64,000 nucleotides of DNA. It comes from Prado023 sp963818445 (GTDB lineage Bacteria > Actinomycetota > Actinomycetes > S36-B12 > CAIYMF01). The position numbers were made by a program, and so were the translations under genes. A model generated the notes under the pieces. That model was not told where the DNA came from, ran no database searches, and saw only the letters and a program-made list of their open reading frames with translations. Each line of letters begins with the position of its first letter. Within the stretch, counting starts at the first letter, position 1. Below are positions 25,986 through 34,905 of the stretch, piece after piece. The stretch spans positions 1-64,000 of the forward strand of contig CAWFSG010000010.1 of assembly GCA_963818445.1 (NCBI GenBank). Reading direction: 5' to 3'.

Positions 25986-27273
25986 ATGAACGCCGCCGCC
26001 GGAGACCACCCCACGACGGCACCGCTGCGCCCATGCATGGGTCTCGAGATCCCTCCTGGGCCCTGCTGGCCTCGAGGTCCTCCTGCCTGCGCTGGCCGCG
26101 GCGATGGACGGAACCGGCCCGGCGCTCGGGCTCCTGCCCGGCTCCGGCTCGACGGCATACCGGTCGATGATCTCCACCGCTGTGGGCCCTGAGGCCCCCG
26201 TTCCGGCTGAGGTGGCCGTGGTCGTGGCGACGTCGGGCTCCACCGGGAACCCTGCTGGAGTCCTGCTGCCGGGGTCGGCGCTCCGAGCGGCGGCCCGCGG
26301 CTTCGCCGAGCGCGCGGGGCAGCCCGAGGGCCACAGGTGGGTCGCCGCCCTGCCCCTGCACCATGCGGGCGGGCTGATGGTCGCCGTGCGGTCGGTGGTG
26401 GCCGGGACCACGCCGGTCGCGCTGGCGAGCCTGGGGGGTGCGGCTGCCTTCTCAGTGGAGGTCTTCGCTGCGGCGACAGCCCATGCCGTCGAGTTGAGCG
26501 CCCAGGATGCTCGCCCCCTGGCAGTCTCACTCGTCCCCCCCATGCTGGCCATGCTTGACGCCGCCGGTGCAGACGGCTGGGACCTCCTCGCCGAGTACGA
26601 CGCAGTCCTGGTGGGCGGGGCCGCCACCCCCAAGACTCTCGTGGATCGCCTCCTGTTCGCCGGGGTGCACGTCTTCACCTCCTATGGGATGACCGAGACG
26701 TGCGGGGGTGCGGTGTTCGACGGGCGGCCCCTGCCAGGGGTGAGCGTGGACGTCGATCCGGATGACCGACTGGCCATTCGTGGCGCGCAGGTCGCCCTCG
26801 GCTACCGGGATGGCCGCGAGGCCGACCGCTGGTCCCTCGGCCCGGACGGGCAGCGTCGCTTCCGCACCGACGATCTCGGCTTCGTCGGGCCTGATGGAGT
26901 GGTCACCATCGAGGGGCGGGCCGACGACGTGGTCCAGGTCGCCGGTGCCTCAGTCTCTTTGGGAGCCGTCCGGGCGGTTCTCGAGGCCGACCCCCGTGTG
27001 GCTGCGGTGGAGGTCGTCGCACGTGCGGATCCCCAGTGGGGCAGCCTGCTGGCGGCCGCGGTCGTGCCCGCCGGTCCCACGACGACGCCTGGCCCCGACG
27101 AAGCCCCGGCCCTGACCGCTGACCTGGGCGACCTGGTGGAGCAGTCGCTCGGACGCGCCGCCCGTCCCCGAGCCATCCACATCGTCGACGCCCTCCCGAT
27201 GCTGGAGTCGGGGAAGGTTGATCGCCGGGCCGTGTTGGCGTGGGTCAGCGACCTTGACAGGATCACCCGATGA
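25986..27273 (+). CDS. menE: o-Succinylbenzoate-CoA ligase, frameshifted near the 5' end
   Basis: Acyl-adenylate-forming enzyme. It has the P-loop-like VVATSGSTGNPAGV, TSYGMTETCGGAVFDG, RTDDLGFVGPDG and a C-terminal ESGKVDRRAVLAW with the catalytic Lys. The ATG at 25986 begins a typical MenE N-terminus ending LEIPPGP; the continuation AGLEVLLPALAAAMDG is one base out of frame. One extra G or C in the run at 26058-26063 explains this. Downstream the frame is clean. The stop overlaps the menA start as ATGA. Probably functional with a sequence error. Confidence 0.9.
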
Positions 27274-28178
27274 CCACCTCCCGCCAGTGGATCGCCGGTG
27301 CGCGCCCACGCACGCTGCCGGCCGCGCTGGCCCCCGTCCTCGTCGGGACCGCGGTGGCCATGTGGGACGGCGGCGCCGTCTGGGACCGGGCCCTGCTCGC
27401 GCTCCTCGTGGCCCTCGCCCTGCAGGTCGGCGTGAACTACGCCAACGACTACAGCGACGGCATCCGGGGCACCGATGCCGAGCGGGTCGGGCCCGTGCGG
27501 CTCGTCGGACAGGGCCTGGCTGAGCCGTCCTCCGTCAAGCGCGCCGCGCTTCTTTCCTTCGCCGTCGCCGGCGTGGCCGGACTGGCGCTGGTCATGCTCA
27601 GCGGGCTCTGGTGGCTCCTGCTGGTGGGTGCCGCTGCGATCCTCGCGGCCTGGACCTACACGGGTGGCCCCCGTCCGTACGGGTATGCCGGACTCGGCGA
27701 GGTGTTCGTGTTCGTCTTCTTCGGCCTGGTCGCCGTGGGCGGAACGGCCGCGGTGCAGGTCGGCTTCGTCAGTGCGTTGGCCTGGGTCTGTGGCGTGGCC
27801 ATCGGTGCGCTCTCGTGCGCGATCCTCGTGGTCAACAACCTGCGCGACATCCCCGGGGACACCGTGGCCGGCAAGCGCACGCTGGCGGTCCGGATCGGTG
27901 ACCCGGCCACCCGCAGGCTGTACGCCGCCCTGGTGGGGGTTGCGCTGGTAGCCCCGGCGGCACTGGGTGCGCTCGGCCTCGTGGCCCCCGCGTCCTGGCC
28001 GGCGGCCGCACTGCTCGGGCTCGGGGCCGTCCCCCTGGCGATCCGACCGCTGCGCGACGTCCGCCGGGGAGCACGCGGACCGGCCCTGGTCGCGGTCCTG
28101 GTCGCGACGGGGCGACTCCTGCTCGCCTACGGCGTCCTCCTGGCCGCCGGGATCGCGATCAGCGCCCTGACCGCCTGA
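27270..28178 (+). CDS. menA: 1,4-Dihydroxy-2-naphthoate polyprenyltransferase
   Basis: UbiA-superfamily membrane enzyme attaching the isoprenoid tail to DHNA. The 302-residue protein has about eight to nine hydrophobic helices and both Asp-rich motifs, NYANDYSDGIRGTD near residue 54 and NNLRDIPGD near residue 190. It is coupled to menE through an ATGA overlap. The actinobacterial N-terminus (WIAGARPRTLPAALAPV) is present. Confidence 0.96.
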   Translation: MTTSRQWIAGARPRTLPAALAPVLVGTAVAMWDGGAVWDRALLALLVALALQVGVNYANDYSDGIRGTDAERVGPVRLVGQGLAEPSSVKRAALLSFAVAGVAGLALVMLSGLWWLLLVGAAAILAAWTYTGGPRPYGYAGLGEVFVFVFFGLVAVGGTAAVQVGFVSALAWVCGVAIGALSCAILVVNNLRDIPGDTVAGKRTLAVRIGDPATRRLYAALVGVALVAPAALGALGLVAPASWPAAALLGLGAVPLAIRPLRDVRRGARGPALVAVLVATGRLLLAYGVLLAAGIAISALTA

Positions 28179-28270
28179 CGCACCTGACGGCCGCACGCAC
28201 CCGATGCACCCGATTCGCCCAGCGCGTGGGCGATCCGAGCCCCGGCTGGGCGAGGCCGCGGGGCGCGGGC

Positions 28271-28276
28271 TAGCCT
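28271..28276 (+). promoter_or_regulatory. Possible -10 box of the acyl-CoA dehydrogenase gene
   Basis: TAGCCT 49 bases before the ATG, in an otherwise empty 147-bp gap. An AGGAGG ribosome binding site lies just ahead of the start codon. Confidence 0.35.
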
Positions 28277-28325
28277 CGAATCACACCACGTCGCATCCCG
28301 CTCGACCCCGCGCCAGGAGGCCCCC

Positions 28326-30116
28326 ATGCTGCTGTTCGACCCCGCGTCCTACGACCCCACGTTCCTCGATGACGCGAGCCGCGCCGCGATGAAGGACCTC
28401 ATCGCCTTCTTCGAGGCCAAGGGCCTGGCCGAGATGAAGGACGAGTACCACGCGGGCACCTGGTACAAGGACTTCCTGGACTTCAACGCCGAGACGGGCC
28501 TGTTCGCCGGGGTCGCGACGCCGGCCAACGTGGCCTCGCTGATGGACCGGGTCCGCGGGGACGGCCACTGGGACACCGCGCGCATCAACGAGCTCAACGA
28601 GATCCTCGGCTTCTACTCGCTGGGCCACTGGTACACGTGGCAGGTCAGCGTCCTGGGCCTCGGCCCCGTATGGCTCAGCGCCAACGAGGGCGCCCGCAAG
28701 CTGGTGGGCGAGCTGCTCGCCGAGGGCGGCATCTTCGGGTTCGGGCTGTCCGAGCGCGCCCACGGCGCCGACATCTACTCCACCGACATGATCCTGACCC
28801 GCTCCGGCGACGGCTGGGTCGCCAACGGCGGCAAGTACTACATCGGCAACGGCAACGAGGCGGCGCGACTGAGCGTCTTCGGCAAGTTCGCCGACGATGA
28901 CCCGGAGCACCCCGGCGAGTACGTCTTCTTCCTCGCCGACACCAGGCACCCGAGCTACGAGCTCGTCAAGAACACGGTCAGCGGGCAGATGTACGTCTCG
29001 GAGTTCGTCCTGCACGACTACCCGGTGGTCCCCGCCGACCTGCTCCACGTGGGCCGCCCGGCATGGGACGCCGCACTGGCCACCGTCAACGTCGGAAAGG
29101 TCAACCTGGGCTGGGCCTCGATCGGCATCGCGGAGCACGCGTTCCACGAGGCGGTCGCGCACGCGAACAACCGGATCCTGTACGGCCGGCGCGTGACGAG
29201 CTTCCCGCACGTGCGCCGGATGCTGGCCGACTCCTACGCCCGCCTGCTGGCGATGAAGATGTACGCGGCCCGCTCGGCGGACTACTTCCGTGCTGCCTCA
29301 CCCGAGGACCGCCGCTTCCTGCTGTTCAACCCGATCACCAAGATGAAGGTCACCAGCGAGGGCGAGCGTGTGGTCAACCTGCTCTGGGAGGTCATCGCCG
29401 CGAAGGGCTTCGAGAAGGACACGTACTTCGAGGCCGCAGCGATCGACATCCGCGCGCTGCCCAAGCTCGAGGGCACGGTCCACGTCAACCTGGCACTGGT
29501 GCTGAAGTTCCTGCCCAAGTACATGATGGCTGCCGCCGGTGGGGCCGGGACCTACGAACCCGTGGGCGTGCGCCGGGAGGCCGCCGACGATGCCTACCTG
29601 TTCGCCCAGGGCCCGGCGTCCGGGCTGGGGAAGATCGAGTTCCACGACCCGCGGCCGGCGTTCGCGCGGTTCGCGCACCTGCCCAACGTCGCGGCCTTCG
29701 TCGGCCAGATGCAGGCGCTCGGTGCGATGCTGATGACCGCGCCCCCGTCGAAGGAGCAGTCCGAGGACCTCGACTTCCTGTTGACGCTCGGGCAGCTGTT
29801 CACCCAGGTCGTCTACGCGCAGCTCGTGGCTGAGGCGGCCGGGTTGGCGCTGTCCGAGGACCCGCAGGGGGCACGACCGGGATCGGTCTCGGACCTCACC
29901 GACCTCACCGAGGCACACGTCGACCGGATCTTCGCGGTGTTCGTCCAGGACATCTCGGAGTTCGCGGTGGCCCTGCACGGGCAGCCGGCGGCCACGCCGG
30001 AGCAGCAGGAGGGTGCGCTGGCCCTCATCGTGCGCCCGAACCTGCCGGGCGAGGCCGAGGACGTGTTCGTCGCCGAGGTGCTGTCCTACGACGGCGCGTG
30101 GACGATGAACCCCTGA
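28326..30116 (+). CDS. Acyl-CoA dehydrogenase family protein
   Basis: 596-residue FAD enzyme, longer than the usual 380-400 because of an added C-terminal domain of about 150 residues. The N- and mid-domains include FGFGLSERAHGADIYSTD (flavin/substrate region, near residue 137) and GGKYYIGNGN. The central all-helical domain has NNRILYGRRVTSFPHVRRMLADSYARL-type sequence near residue 280. The substrate is not deducible. AGGAGG precedes the ATG. It is convergent with the OhrR-like gene and has no evident operon partners. Confidence 0.82.
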   Translation: MLLFDPASYDPTFLDDASRAAMKDLIAFFEAKGLAEMKDEYHAGTWYKDFLDFNAETGLFAGVATPANVASLMDRVRGDGHWDTARINELNEILGFYSLGHWYTWQVSVLGLGPVWLSANEGARKLVGELLAEGGIFGFGLSERAHGADIYSTDMILTRSGDGWVANGGKYYIGNGNEAARLSVFGKFADDDPEHPGEYVFFLADTRHPSYELVKNTVSGQMYVSEFVLHDYPVVPADLLHVGRPAWDAALATVNVGKVNLGWASIGIAEHAFHEAVAHANNRILYGRRVTSFPHVRRMLADSYARLLAMKMYAARSADYFRAASPEDRRFLLFNPITKMKVTSEGERVVNLLWEVIAAKGFEKDTYFEAAAIDIRALPKLEGTVHVNLALVLKFLPKYMMAAAGGAGTYEPVGVRREAADDAYLFAQGPASGLGKIEFHDPRPAFARFAHLPNVAAFVGQMQALGAMLMTAPPSKEQSEDLDFLLTLGQLFTQVVYAQLVAEAAGLALSEDPQGARPGSVSDLTDLTEAHVDRIFAVFVQDISEFAVALHGQPAATPEQQEGALALIVRPNLPGEAEDVFVAEVLSYDGAWTMNP

Positions 30117-30138
30117 CTCGCGCGCGGTTCGCCCCGCC

Positions 30139-30585
30139 CTACCGGGTGGTGCGGGCCGCTTCGAGGCGGTCGGCCAACGCCGTGAGCGAGGCCTTCGCCT
30201 GGTCGTACTGGCTCATGTCGTCGACCAGGTGGGCGGCCAGGGCCGCGGGGACGTCGGCCGCGCGCCCCTCGAGCTCGCGTCCGGCCGGCGTCAGGTGGAC
30301 GGTCACCCGGCGCTCGTCGGCGGCATCTCGCACCCGATGCACGAGGCCGGCGGACTCGAGGCGACGTAGGAGGGGCGACAGGGTGCCTGAGTCCAACGAC
30401 AGGCGCTCCCCGATCTCCCCGACACCGAGCCCGTCGTCCTCCCACAGCACCAGCATCACCAGGTACTGCGGATAGGTCAGGCCGAGATCAGCCAGGAGCG
30501 GGCGGTAGGCCGCCGTCAACTCCCGGCTGATCCGGTGGAACAGGAAGCACAGCTGGTTGTCCAGCTGCAGCTGGGGCAGGCTCAC
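30139..30585 (-). CDS. MarR/OhrR-family transcriptional repressor
   Basis: 148-residue winged-helix regulator. The N-terminal LDNQLCFLFHRISRE carries C13 at the position of the peroxide-sensing Cys of OhrR. The recognition region is SLDSGTLSPLLRRLESAGLV and the wing is RDAADERRVTVHLT. The GTG start lies 7 bases after the glutathione peroxidase stop, so the two form an operon whose promoter holds a 21-bp palindrome (31099-31119). Autorepression relieved by organic peroxide is inferred. Confidence 0.88.
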   Translation of the reverse strand: MSLPQLQLDNQLCFLFHRISRELTAAYRPLLADLGLTYPQYLVMLVLWEDDGLGVGEIGERLSLDSGTLSPLLRRLESAGLVHRVRDAADERRVTVHLTPAGRELEGRAADVPAALAAHLVDDMSQYDQAKASLTALADRLEAARTTR

Positions 30586-30591
30586 CGGTGG

Positions 30592-31089
30592 TCAGGCGGC
30601 GTCGGCGACCAGCAGGGCCTCGATGTCGTCGATCATCGCGGCGGGCTCGGTCTTCGGGGAGAAGCGCTTCACTGTGGTGCCGTCGGCGGCGACGAGGAAC
30701 TTCGTGAAGTTCCACTTGATCCCCGATCCGAGCAGCCCGCTGGTGCGCTCCTTGAGGAACGCGAACACCGGGTCGGTGTCCTTGCCGTTGACGTCGACCT
30801 TGGTCGTCAGCGGGAAGGTCACGCCGAAGTTGATCCGGCAGAACTCCTCGATGGCGGCGTCGTCATCGAGCTCCTGGTTGGCGAACTGGTCGCACGGGAA
30901 GCCGATCACGACCAGGCCCTGCGGACCATAGGTCTCGTGCAGCGCCTGCAGCCCGTCGTACTGGGGGGTGAAGCCGCACTTGCTGGCGGTGTTGACGATG
31001 AGCATCGGACGGCCCGTGAACTGGGCGAAGTCGATCTCCTCACCGTGGTTCGAGGTGGCGGACAGGTCATAGATCGTGGTGGTTGTCAT
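30592..31089 (-). CDS. Glutathione peroxidase-family thiol peroxidase
   Basis: 165-residue thioredoxin-fold peroxidase. Peroxidatic C38 is in NTASKCGFTPQY, C66 in the VIGFPCDQF motif, and the conserved WNFTKF follows. Since actinobacteria lack glutathione, it most likely uses thioredoxin or mycothiol partners (family knowledge). The ATG at 31089 has no clear ribosome binding site and lies only 9 bases from the palindromic operator, so the transcript leader must be very short. Confidence 0.9.
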   Translation of the reverse strand: MTTTTIYDLSATSNHGEEIDFAQFTGRPMLIVNTASKCGFTPQYDGLQALHETYGPQGLVVIGFPCDQFANQELDDDAAIEEFCRINFGVTFPLTTKVDVNGKDTDPVFAFLKERTSGLLGSGIKWNFTKFLVAADGTTVKRFSPKTEPAAMIDDIEALLVADAA

Positions 31090-31098
31090 GGATCCATT

Positions 31099-31119
31099 GT
31101 GCACAATTCAATTGTGCAC
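31099..31119. promoter_or_regulatory. Perfect 21-bp palindrome, OhrR-type operator
   Basis: Two 10-bp arms (GTGCACAATT and its inverse) around a central C, AT-rich in the middle like the AATT cores of OhrR boxes. It sits directly before the peroxidase-repressor operon. Confidence 0.8.
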
Positions 31120-31174
31120 CGCAAATCGGGACCACCAGCAACGACGCTGAGCGCGGTCGTTGCCACTGCCCGGC

Positions 31175-31598
31175 CTACGCGCCGCCGTGATCTGCTTGCT
31201 CGCCGGGCGTGGAGCCTTCGCCGCTGGTCGGCGGTTGGCTGCCGCCGTCGCGGTCACGGTCGCGGCGCAGCTTCTCCATCCGCGCTGACCAGGACTGCTC
31301 GTCGATCCGCCGGAGGAACTCAGGGTCATCGTCCGGGGCGACCGGTCCGCGCGGGCCCGGTCCCCGCCCGCCCGACCCGCCCCCGCCACCGTCGCCCCCG
31401 GCCGGCGGGTACTCCGCCCGGGGACGGCCGAGGACCAGCCACATCACGGGGCCGAACAGGAAGATGAACAGCACGACGACCGCCCACAGCCACTTCGGCA
31501 GGAGCCGGACCTCCGCGGACGGGGCACGCAGCGAGGTCGAGCATGGCGTAGATGTACAGCGCGAGGATCGCAAGCGCGAGCACGAACTTACCCACCAC
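31175..31598 (-). CDS. PLDc_N-type small membrane protein, frameshifted
   Basis: Two-helix protein of the phospholipase D N-terminal-like family, about 140 residues. The first helix (GKFVLALAILALYIYAMLDL) and the second (LLPKWLWAVVVLFIFLFG) are in different frames, broken near 31516-31528. The total length is one base more than a multiple of three. A Gly-rich linker and a charged C-terminal tail (FLRRIDEQSWSARMEKLRR) follow. The function is unknown; in actinobacteria it commonly neighbours menA and cytochrome c genes. Confidence 0.75.
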
Positions 31599-31729
31599 GA
31601 CCCCTTCCGGACTGCACGCTCAAGGCTAGCCCGAGCCAGGGCATCCGGCCACCAGAGCGGCCGATCGGAGCCTGCCTGCGCCAGCCAGCCATGCCCCGAC
31701 CCCCGCCAATGGCACCCGTCGCCCCGGCG

Positions 31730-31735
31730 TAGGCT
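31730..31735 (+). promoter_or_regulatory. Candidate leaderless -10 box of the DUF4229 gene
   Basis: TAGGCT followed after 8 bases by ATG, with no Shine-Dalgarno sequence. Confidence 0.4.
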
Positions 31736-31743
31736 CGGTGACC

Positions 31744-32091
31744 ATGAACGACCCCGACACCTCGGCGGATTCCGAGCCCGCGCCTGAGTCCGAGCCCGCC
31801 CCCGAGTCCGAGTCCGAGTCCGCCCTGCCCGCAGCGCCCGAGCCGGTCCCCCACGCCGGTGCCCGCTACGCCCTGCTGCGACTGCTGATGCTCGTCGCCG
31901 TCGGGGGCATCCTGTACGTGATCGGGATGCGCGGCTGGCTCCTGGCCTTCACGGCAGTCCTGGTCTCCGGCATCGTGAGCCTGTTCCTGTTGATCAAGCA
32001 GCGCAACGACGCGGCCGTGAACCTCGAGCGCACGGTCGACGGCTGGAAGCACCGACGCGATTCGCAGGACGCAGGACTCGCCCAGGAGTGA
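31744..32091 (+). CDS. DUF4229-family small membrane protein
   Basis: 115-residue protein with an acidic N-terminal third built of Ser/Glu/Pro repeats, then two hydrophobic helices (residues about 45-85) and a charged C-terminal tail. It matches the DUF4229 family found beside the cytochrome c genes of actinobacteria; the function is unknown. TAGGCT lies 8 bases before the ATG, so it may be leaderless; an in-frame GTG at 31738 is the alternative start. Confidence 0.75.
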   Translation: MNDPDTSADSEPAPESEPAPESESESALPAAPEPVPHAGARYALLRLLMLVAVGGILYVIGMRGWLLAFTAVLVSGIVSLFLLIKQRNDAAVNLERTVDGWKHRRDSQDAGLAQE

Positions 32092-32110
32092 GCCTGTCAC
32101 CCGGCTCGGA

Positions 32111-33247
32111 TCACACCCCGGCGTAGGAGTGCAGGCCGCTGGCGAACAGGTTCACGCCGAAGAAGTTGATCAGGAAGCAGGCGAAGCCGACCAGGCCGAG
32201 AACGGCTGCCTTGCGTCCGCGCCATCCGGCCGTGGCCCGGGCGTGCAGGTAGCCGGCGTAGACCAGCCACGTGATGAAGGCCCAGGTCTCCTTCGGGTCC
32301 CAGCCCCAGTAGCGGCCCCAGGCGTCCTCAGCCCAGATCGCCCCGGCGATGACCGCGAAGGTCCACAGCGGGAAGACGAACGCGTTCGTCCGGTAGGCGA
32401 TCCCATCGAGGGTCTGCGAGTCGGGGATCCGCGCCCCCACCCAGGCGGCTGCCCTCGAGTTCGTGGAGCGAAGGCTGCCCCGCACGCCCGTCAGCGACTG
32501 CGGCCCCGTCCCGGCAGCATCACGCTCGGCCCGGTCGGCGGCCAGGTAGAGGACGGTGGCGGCCGCCCCCACGGTGAAGGCACCCCCGGCGATGATCGCC
32601 GCGGCCACGTGGATGACCAGCCAGTAGGACTTCAGCGCCGGCACGAGCTGCGGACTGTCGTTGTAGAGCAGCAGGACGGCCACGCCCAGGGTGATCAGGC
32701 TGGCCATGGTCACCAACAAGCCGAGCCAGCGCACGTCGCGCCGCAGGGAGACCACCAGGAACACCCCGGTGATCGCCGCCGCCGAGGCCAGCGAGTACTC
32801 GTACATGTTGCCCCAGGGCGCGCGCCCGGCCCAGGCAGCGCGGGCGATCAGTGCCACGACCAGCAGGCCGAAGGCCAGCCACGTCAGCGACATGCCGATG
32901 TTGCCCGCGCGGCGCCCGGGGGGCAGCGGGGCTTCCGGGACCGACGGCGCGCCCTGATCCCCACGCGCCGTGGGGCGCTCCGGGGAGCCGTTGCGCGACC
33001 CGGCATCAGCGCGGGCAGCAGCCCTGGCCTGTGCGGCGCTGTCCTGCTGAATGGCACTGTCCTGCTGGGCGGCCCCCACAGCCAGCGGCTGGGCACCGAG
33101 ATCCTCGGGGTCCACCCCCCCTGCGGGCGCAGCCGCCACCGAACCTGCCCGCGCCGACGCGAACGATGCGGCAAAGGCGACCATCGCCATCGCGTACATC
33201 GCCATCGACGCGTACACGAACATGTTGCTCCACTGCGCCAGGCTCAT
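32111..33247 (-). CDS. ccsB: Cytochrome c biogenesis protein CcsB/ResC (haem handling)
   Basis: Membrane haem-handling partner of ResB in system II cytochrome c maturation. The 378-residue protein has the tryptophan-rich WWD-type motif WGRYWGWDPKETWAFITW near residue 305 and about eight helices. A 90-residue Ala/Gln/Asp-rich insert follows the first helix. The ATG overlaps the resB stop. It is the last gene of the operon resA-ccdA-resB-ccsB. Confidence 0.95.
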   Translation of the reverse strand: MSLAQWSNMFVYASMAMYAMAMVAFAASFASARAGSVAAAPAGGVDPEDLGAQPLAVGAAQQDSAIQQDSAAQARAAARADAGSRNGSPERPTARGDQGAPSVPEAPLPPGRRAGNIGMSLTWLAFGLLVVALIARAAWAGRAPWGNMYEYSLASAAAITGVFLVVSLRRDVRWLGLLVTMASLITLGVAVLLLYNDSPQLVPALKSYWLVIHVAAAIIAGGAFTVGAAATVLYLAADRAERDAAGTGPQSLTGVRGSLRSTNSRAAAWVGARIPDSQTLDGIAYRTNAFVFPLWTFAVIAGAIWAEDAWGRYWGWDPKETWAFITWLVYAGYLHARATAGWRGRKAAVLGLVGFACFLINFFGVNLFASGLHSYAGV

Positions 33248-34905
33248 GTCGCCTCCTTGACATCCACGGGTCCACCGATCGCGGTCACGAGCTGATCCAC
33301 CTCGCCTGAGACATCGGCTGAGTCCGAGCGGGTCAGGCCAGCGACCTGCACCCGGAACAGCGCAAGGCTATCGGTCCCCTCGGGCGGGGCCACCGGGTCC
33401 ACCCGCACCCAGATGCGACGCCGGCGCACGAACAGCGACAGGCACAGGCCGATGATCGCCGAGATCGCAGCAGCCAGGGCCAGGACCTTCCCGGGATCAC
33501 GGGAGATCGTGAAGGACGCCCAACGGTCCAGGCCGACGAACTCCACGGTCCCCTGCCCGTCGGGGATCTCCCAGGTCTCGCCCGGGCGCAGCGCCGCCAG
33601 GCCGAGCTGATCCAGGCCCTCGGTGTCCAGGGAGAACACGTTGCGCGGCGTCCCGGAGTCCAGCCCGAGGTCGCCGGACCATGCGGAGAAGAACAGGGCC
33701 GGGTCGTCGGGTGCGGGGAACGTCGAGTGCGGTCCCCGAACCTCGTCGAGGGCCGCCGTGGGTGCGAACAGTGCCTGCAGCCCCAGCTGGGGGTTGCCGT
33801 CCGGGGCCTTCACGACGCCCGTCGAGGTGAAGCTGCCGTCCTGGGGCAGGAACACGACGGTGTCGTCGAAGACCACGCGACCGGTCGAGTCCGTGACCCT
33901 GATGTGCGGCGCGTAGCCGTGGCCGACCAGGAACACCTTGGCCCCGTCGACGCGCAAGGGGGCGTTGACCGAGACCACCCGCTGCTCGACCGGCGCACCC
34001 GGCTCCGCGCTGTACTGCAGGGTTGCGGCGAACGAGCGGGGGGCGCCACGCTGGGAACCCTCACGCTCGAAGGTCGCCTCGAAGTCGCTCATCGTGAACG
34101 CGAAGGGCGGCAACCGGTCGGGTGCCGCCAGGCGGCCGGGCGAGAAGGAGTCGTACTGGGTCAGGGTGTTGGCGAACCCGTTGCCCTCCCGCACGATCAC
34201 AGTGCCCTTCCACCCGAACAGGGCGCCGAGGGCGACCCCGACGAGGACCAGGACCAGGGCGATGTGGAACAGCAGGTTCCCGGTCTCCCGGGTGAAGCCC
34301 TTCTCCGCAGCCAACGACCCCTCGCCCGGCGTCACCCGCCAGCGATCGGCCCGCAGCGCGGTCGCGGCGGCGGCCAGCACCTCGGGGTCCTCGGTGGTCC
34401 ACGTCCGTGCGGCGGGCAGCCGGTCGAGCCGGCGCGGCGCGGGCGGGGTGGGGGCCCGCATCGATCGCCAGTGCGCGCCCACCCGGGGCAGCACGCACCC
34501 GATCAGGGAGACGAACAGAAGCAGGTAGATCGCCGCGAACCACGGGGAGGAGAAGACGTCGAAGAAGCTGAGACGGTCCAACGTGGGCGCAGTCCGTGGG
34601 TTCCGCTCGATCCAGGCGTTGACGGCCAGCGGGTCGTTGGGGCGCTGGGGCAGCACGCTGCCCGGGATGGCCGCCAGCGCCAGGAGGAGCAGCAGGATCA
34701 GCGCCGTGCGCATGCTGGTCAGCTGCCGCCAGCCCCAACGCAGCCAGCCGACCGGGCCCAGCCGCGGGCCGGACGCCCGGACCCGCCGCGACGAGCCCCA
34801 GTCGGCGGTCAGTGCCAGCTGCTCATCCGGGGTTGCATCGCCCAGGAGGTCCGCGCCCGGGCCGCCGCCGTCGGGGCCGAGGTCGGGGCCGAGGTCCGTG
34901 CTCAC
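33244..34905 (-). CDS. resB: Cytochrome c biogenesis protein ResB
   Basis: 553-residue protein with N-terminal helices near residues 58, 108 and 203, a large extracytoplasmic domain and a final helix near residue 500, as in ResB/Ccs1. With CcsB it delivers haem to apocytochromes. The GTG start forms a GTGA overlap with the ccdA stop. The frame stays open upstream, but that extension overlaps ccdA and is not real. Confidence 0.94.
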   Translation of the reverse strand: MSTDLGPDLGPDGGGPGADLLGDATPDEQLALTADWGSSRRVRASGPRLGPVGWLRWGWRQLTSMRTALILLLLLALAAIPGSVLPQRPNDPLAVNAWIERNPRTAPTLDRLSFFDVFSSPWFAAIYLLLFVSLIGCVLPRVGAHWRSMRAPTPPAPRRLDRLPAARTWTTEDPEVLAAAATALRADRWRVTPGEGSLAAEKGFTRETGNLLFHIALVLVLVGVALGALFGWKGTVIVREGNGFANTLTQYDSFSPGRLAAPDRLPPFAFTMSDFEATFEREGSQRGAPRSFAATLQYSAEPGAPVEQRVVSVNAPLRVDGAKVFLVGHGYAPHIRVTDSTGRVVFDDTVVFLPQDGSFTSTGVVKAPDGNPQLGLQALFAPTAALDEVRGPHSTFPAPDDPALFFSAWSGDLGLDSGTPRNVFSLDTEGLDQLGLAALRPGETWEIPDGQGTVEFVGLDRWASFTISRDPGKVLALAAAISAIIGLCLSLFVRRRRIWVRVDPVAPPEGTDSLALFRVQVAGLTRSDSADVSGEVDQLVTAIGGPVDVKEAT

